A stretch of DNA of 18,665 nt from CAG-826 sp964546565 (lineage in GTDB: Bacteria > Bacillota_I > Bacilli_A > RFN20 > CAG-826): the NCBI GenBank assembly GCA_964546565.1, contig CAZJKC010000034.1, positions 1 through 18,665 on the forward strand, given 5' to 3'. Below, one piece after another: positions 17,155 to 18,665 of this stretch (its first letter is position 1; every line of letters begins with the position of its first letter). Made by a program: the position numbers and the translations under genes. Below the pieces are notes generated by a model, which was given only the letters and a program-made list of their open reading frames with translations, ran no database searches and was not told where the DNA came from.

Positions 17155-17181
17155 AATTTAGAAACTTTAAAGGAGGAAGTT

Positions 17182-17949
17182 ATGATTAGATTAATTATCT
17201 TAACGTTTATTGGTACTTTTTTTTGCTTTATTATGACCTCTTTAGGCAGTAGCCTCGTTTTTATTACTAATAATAAACGTAATCACATTACCAAATCTTT
17301 ATTTCTCGGTATCGCTAGTGGCGTGATGTTTGCAGCTTTAATATGGTCATTAATAATACCCGCTACCGAAAGTGAAACAGGTTCTTTAACAACCAATTTT
17401 CTTTTAACAATCACCGGCTTAATTCTTGGAGCCTTATTAATCGGATTAATGGATTTCTTTTTGCCTGAAAAAAGTATCGGTAATAATGATAAACAAAATC
17501 GTTTGCTCTTTATTTCAATGACATTACATAACATTCCCGAAGGTATTGCGGTCGGACTTTCAATTGCGGTCGCTCTTTTATCACATTCAAGCATTACTTT
17601 AAGGGGAGCCATGATGTTAGCTATCGGTGTTGGTATTCAAAACTTCCCTGAAGGTTCCGCTATTTCGATTCCTTTTTATCAACATGGTTGTTCCAAAAAA
17701 AGAGCCTTCACTTATGGAATGCTCTCGGGAATAGTAGAGCCAGTATTTGGAGTCTTAGCGGTATTTATCGTAAAGCCTCTTTTATCAATAATGCCCCTTA
17801 TTTTATCATTCGCTGCCGGTTCAATGATGTATGTAGTTATCAAAGAATTAATACCACAATCACATTTAGATACCAAGATCGATTATGGGACTATCGGTTT
17901 TTTTGTTGGTTTCATTATCATGATGTCATTAGATATCTTAATCAAATGA
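17182..17949 (+). CDS. ZIP family divalent metal transporter (GufA/ZupT type)
   Basis: A 255-residue membrane protein with about eight hydrophobic segments, expected to import Zn2+ or another divalent metal. The metal-site helices are recognisable: TLHNIPEGIAVG (114-125) in the fourth segment and GIQNFPEGSAIS (151-162) in the fifth, followed by GMLSGIVEPVFG (179-190) and KELIPQSH (221-228), which are typical of the GufA branch of ZIP carriers. The His-rich cytoplasmic loop of many ZIP proteins is missing; the loop at 94-108 is short. The start follows AAAGGAGGAAGTT. It is the only plus-strand gene here and runs towards rpsO. Metal specificity cannot be read from sequence. Confidence 0.92.
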   Translation: MIRLIILTFIGTFFCFIMTSLGSSLVFITNNKRNHITKSLFLGIASGVMFAALIWSLIIPATESETGSLTTNFLLTITGLILGALLIGLMDFFLPEKSIGNNDKQNRLLFISMTLHNIPEGIAVGLSIAVALLSHSSITLRGAMMLAIGVGIQNFPEGSAISIPFYQHGCSKKRAFTYGMLSGIVEPVFGVLAVFIVKPLLSIMPLILSFAAGSMMYVVIKELIPQSHLDTKIDYGTIGFFVGFIIMMSLDILIK

Positions 17950-18127
17950 ATTTTAATCTTAAACGATGATTTTTTATTTCACATTGCTTATCATATACAT
18001 TTATTTTTTAAAGCAAATTAAGTCTCTTCCTTTACGAGTATGTTTACTTCTAAAAACTTAAGAGTCACTATACTTATTGATAAATATCTCGCTATTTTTC
18101 TATTATTCTATGGTCTCATTTTCTAAT

Positions 18128-18158
18128 AAAAAAAAGGTCTCTTTAATAAGAGAGCCTT
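18128..18158 (-). terminator. Rho-independent terminator after rpsO
   Basis: On the minus strand AAGGCTCTCT pairs with AGAGACCTT as nine pairs with one bulged C, loop of six nt, followed by eight T (two of them closing the stem). It begins 7 nt after the rpsO stop, so rpsO is monocistronic. Confidence 0.82.
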
Positions 18159-18164
18159 CATTAA

Positions 18165-18434
18165 TTACTTACGAATTCCTAATGAATTGATAAGTGCAAC
18201 ATAAGCATCATGGTCTTTAGCTTTTAAATAATCTAATAAACCACGTCTTTTACCGACGAGTTTTAATAAACCACGACGGCTATGATGGTCATGAGAATGT
18301 ACTTTAAGATGAGCTGTTAAATCACTAATTTGTGCTGTTAATAAAGCAACTTGGACTTCAGTTGAGCCCGTGTCTGTAGCGGATTTACCATACTTCTTAA
18401 CAATCTCAGCCACTCTATCTTTTGCAAGTGCCAT
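18165..18434 (-). CDS. rpsO: 30S ribosomal protein S15 (uS15)
   Basis: An 89-residue ribosomal protein that binds the three-way junction of helices 20-22 of 16S rRNA and starts platform assembly. The sequence is full length and canonical: DTGSTEVQVALLTAQI (21-36), LKVHSHDHHSRRGLL (43-57) and LVGKRRGLLDYL (59-70), the last two carrying the RNA-contact residues. Start after AAGGAGGA with good spacing. In many bacteria S15 represses its own translation through a structured leader, and a candidate leader is present directly upstream (18464-18511). Confidence 0.98.
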   Translation of the reverse strand: MALAKDRVAEIVKKYGKSATDTGSTEVQVALLTAQISDLTAHLKVHSHDHHSRRGLLKLVGKRRGLLDYLKAKDHDAYVALINSLGIRK

Positions 18435-18463
18435 TTATTTATCCTCCTTCTTGCATATTTATG

Positions 18464-18511
18464 CTTGTTCCTAGAAATAAGTTGGAGATTCTTATATCCA
18501 AGGACAAGTAC
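18464..18511 (-). promoter_or_regulatory. Candidate S15 autoregulatory leader hairpin
   Basis: The predicted rpsO transcript begins around 18511. Bases 18508-18491 can pair with 18481-18464 as a nearly continuous 16-bp hairpin with a C-A and a U-U mismatch and a 9-nt loop (AATCTCCAA). The stem has a G-U pair (18499 with 18473) stacked on a G-C pair (18498 with 18474), the kind of tandem G-U/G-C step that S15 recognises in 16S rRNA and in known rpsO leaders. A competing fold pairs UUGGA (18497-18501) with UCCAA (18482-18486). The ribosome binding site is about 15 nt downstream. Folded by eye; function inferred. Confidence 0.45.
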
Positions 18512-18517
18512 ATATGT

Positions 18518-18546
18518 ATTCTATACAAAATCTCATAATAATGCAA
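18518..18546 (-). promoter_or_regulatory. Promoter of rpsO
   Basis: TTGCAT (18541-18546) and TAGAAT (18518-18523) are exactly 17 nt apart and would start RNA near 18511. The -35 box is inside one arm of a perfect inverted repeat. Confidence 0.55.
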
Positions 18547-18564
18547 TCATTAATTTGCATTATT
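18537..18564. repeat. Perfect 10-bp inverted repeat over the rpsO -35 box
   Basis: AATAATGCAA (18537-18546) and TTGCATTATT (18555-18564) are exact reverse complements separated by 8 bp. One arm contains the rpsO -35 hexamer. This has the form of an operator for a dimeric regulator. A terminator of an upstream gene is less likely because no T-run follows on the minus strand. Confidence 0.5.
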
Positions 18565-18665
18565 TAACATCAGAAAATTGTTAATATCCATATTATTAAA
18601 GTATTAAAGCAATCCCTTCTTTAGCTTTTAACACCCCAAAAATTTAGGTTTACAAAAGATTTTCA

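Noticed and set aside
17688..17969. Plus-strand 93-codon frame at the end of the ZIP gene
   Set aside because: Shifted frame over the conserved VEP and KELIP segments of the ZIP transporter; no separate ribosome binding site.
17960..17985. Possible terminator of the ZIP gene (AATC...GATT then T-run)
   Set aside because: Only a 4-bp stem with a 9-nt loop; too weak to call. The rest of 17950-18127 shows no other structure or gene.
18565..18665. 3' end of an upstream gene (such as ribF, which precedes rpsO in Bacillus)
   Set aside because: All minus frames hit stops within about 45 nt and no recognisable C-terminal sequence is present.
1..18665. CRISPR arrays, tRNA or rRNA genes, insertion sequences, prophage, origin
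   Set aside because: No regularly spaced repeats, tRNA cloverleaf sequences, transposase or phage genes, or DnaA-box clusters were found by eye.

Overview
The window is AT-rich, densely coded DNA from a low-GC Gram-positive bacterium of the Bacilli / Erysipelotrichia / Acholeplasma-like ('Mollicutes-related') kind. Support for this: strong AGGAGG-type ribosome binding sites, TATAAT boxes with TGn extensions, RNase J and SpoIIIE/FtsK homologues, and the gene order rpsO - pnp - dapA - rnjB - ftsK/spoIIIE - ymfF - ymfH, which matches the Bacillus subtilis chromosome with some genes missing. TGG encodes Trp and TGA is used as a stop (plsC and the ZIP gene), so this is not a UGA=Trp mollicute. Nothing points to a plasmid, phage or transposon.

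Layout, right to left, because nearly everything is on the minus strand. rpsO (S15) has its own promoter, a structured leader and a terminator. A ZIP-family metal transporter is the only plus-strand gene and sits between rpsO and pnp. pnp (PNPase) ends in a clear terminator. dapA follows, then a three-gene redox cassette: a GlpA-like FAD/[2Fe-2S] dehydrogenase, an NAD/FAD oxidoreductase and a DUF1667 Cys protein, overlapping by 8 and 4 nt. Next is an RNase J paralogue whose metal-binding motifs are partly lost (RNase J2-like), with its own promoter and terminator.

A tight seven-gene unit follows (8729 to 282): ftsK, a tiny stand-alone winged-helix protein resembling the FtsK gamma domain, two M16 peptidase-family proteins (one without and one with the HxxEH zinc motif), acpS, a type I pullulanase and a PlsC-like acyltransferase. 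Junctions are overlaps or gaps of at most 5 nt, except the 49-nt gap before plsC. The left end (51-196) holds a short frameshifted coding remnant.

Together the region covers RNA turnover (PNPase, RNase J2, S15), chromosome segregation (FtsK), lipid and carrier-protein priming (PlsC, AcpS), intracellular glycogen/maltodextrin debranching (PulA), lysine/cell-wall precursor synthesis (DapA) and probable glycerol-3-phosphate oxidation. It is mainly a housekeeping region. The points most worth a second look are the stand-alone FtsK-gamma-like protein, the S15 leader hairpin with a tandem G-U/G-C step, a perfect inverted repeat over the rpsO -35 box, the degenerate RNase J, and the ZIP gene splitting rpsO from pnp.
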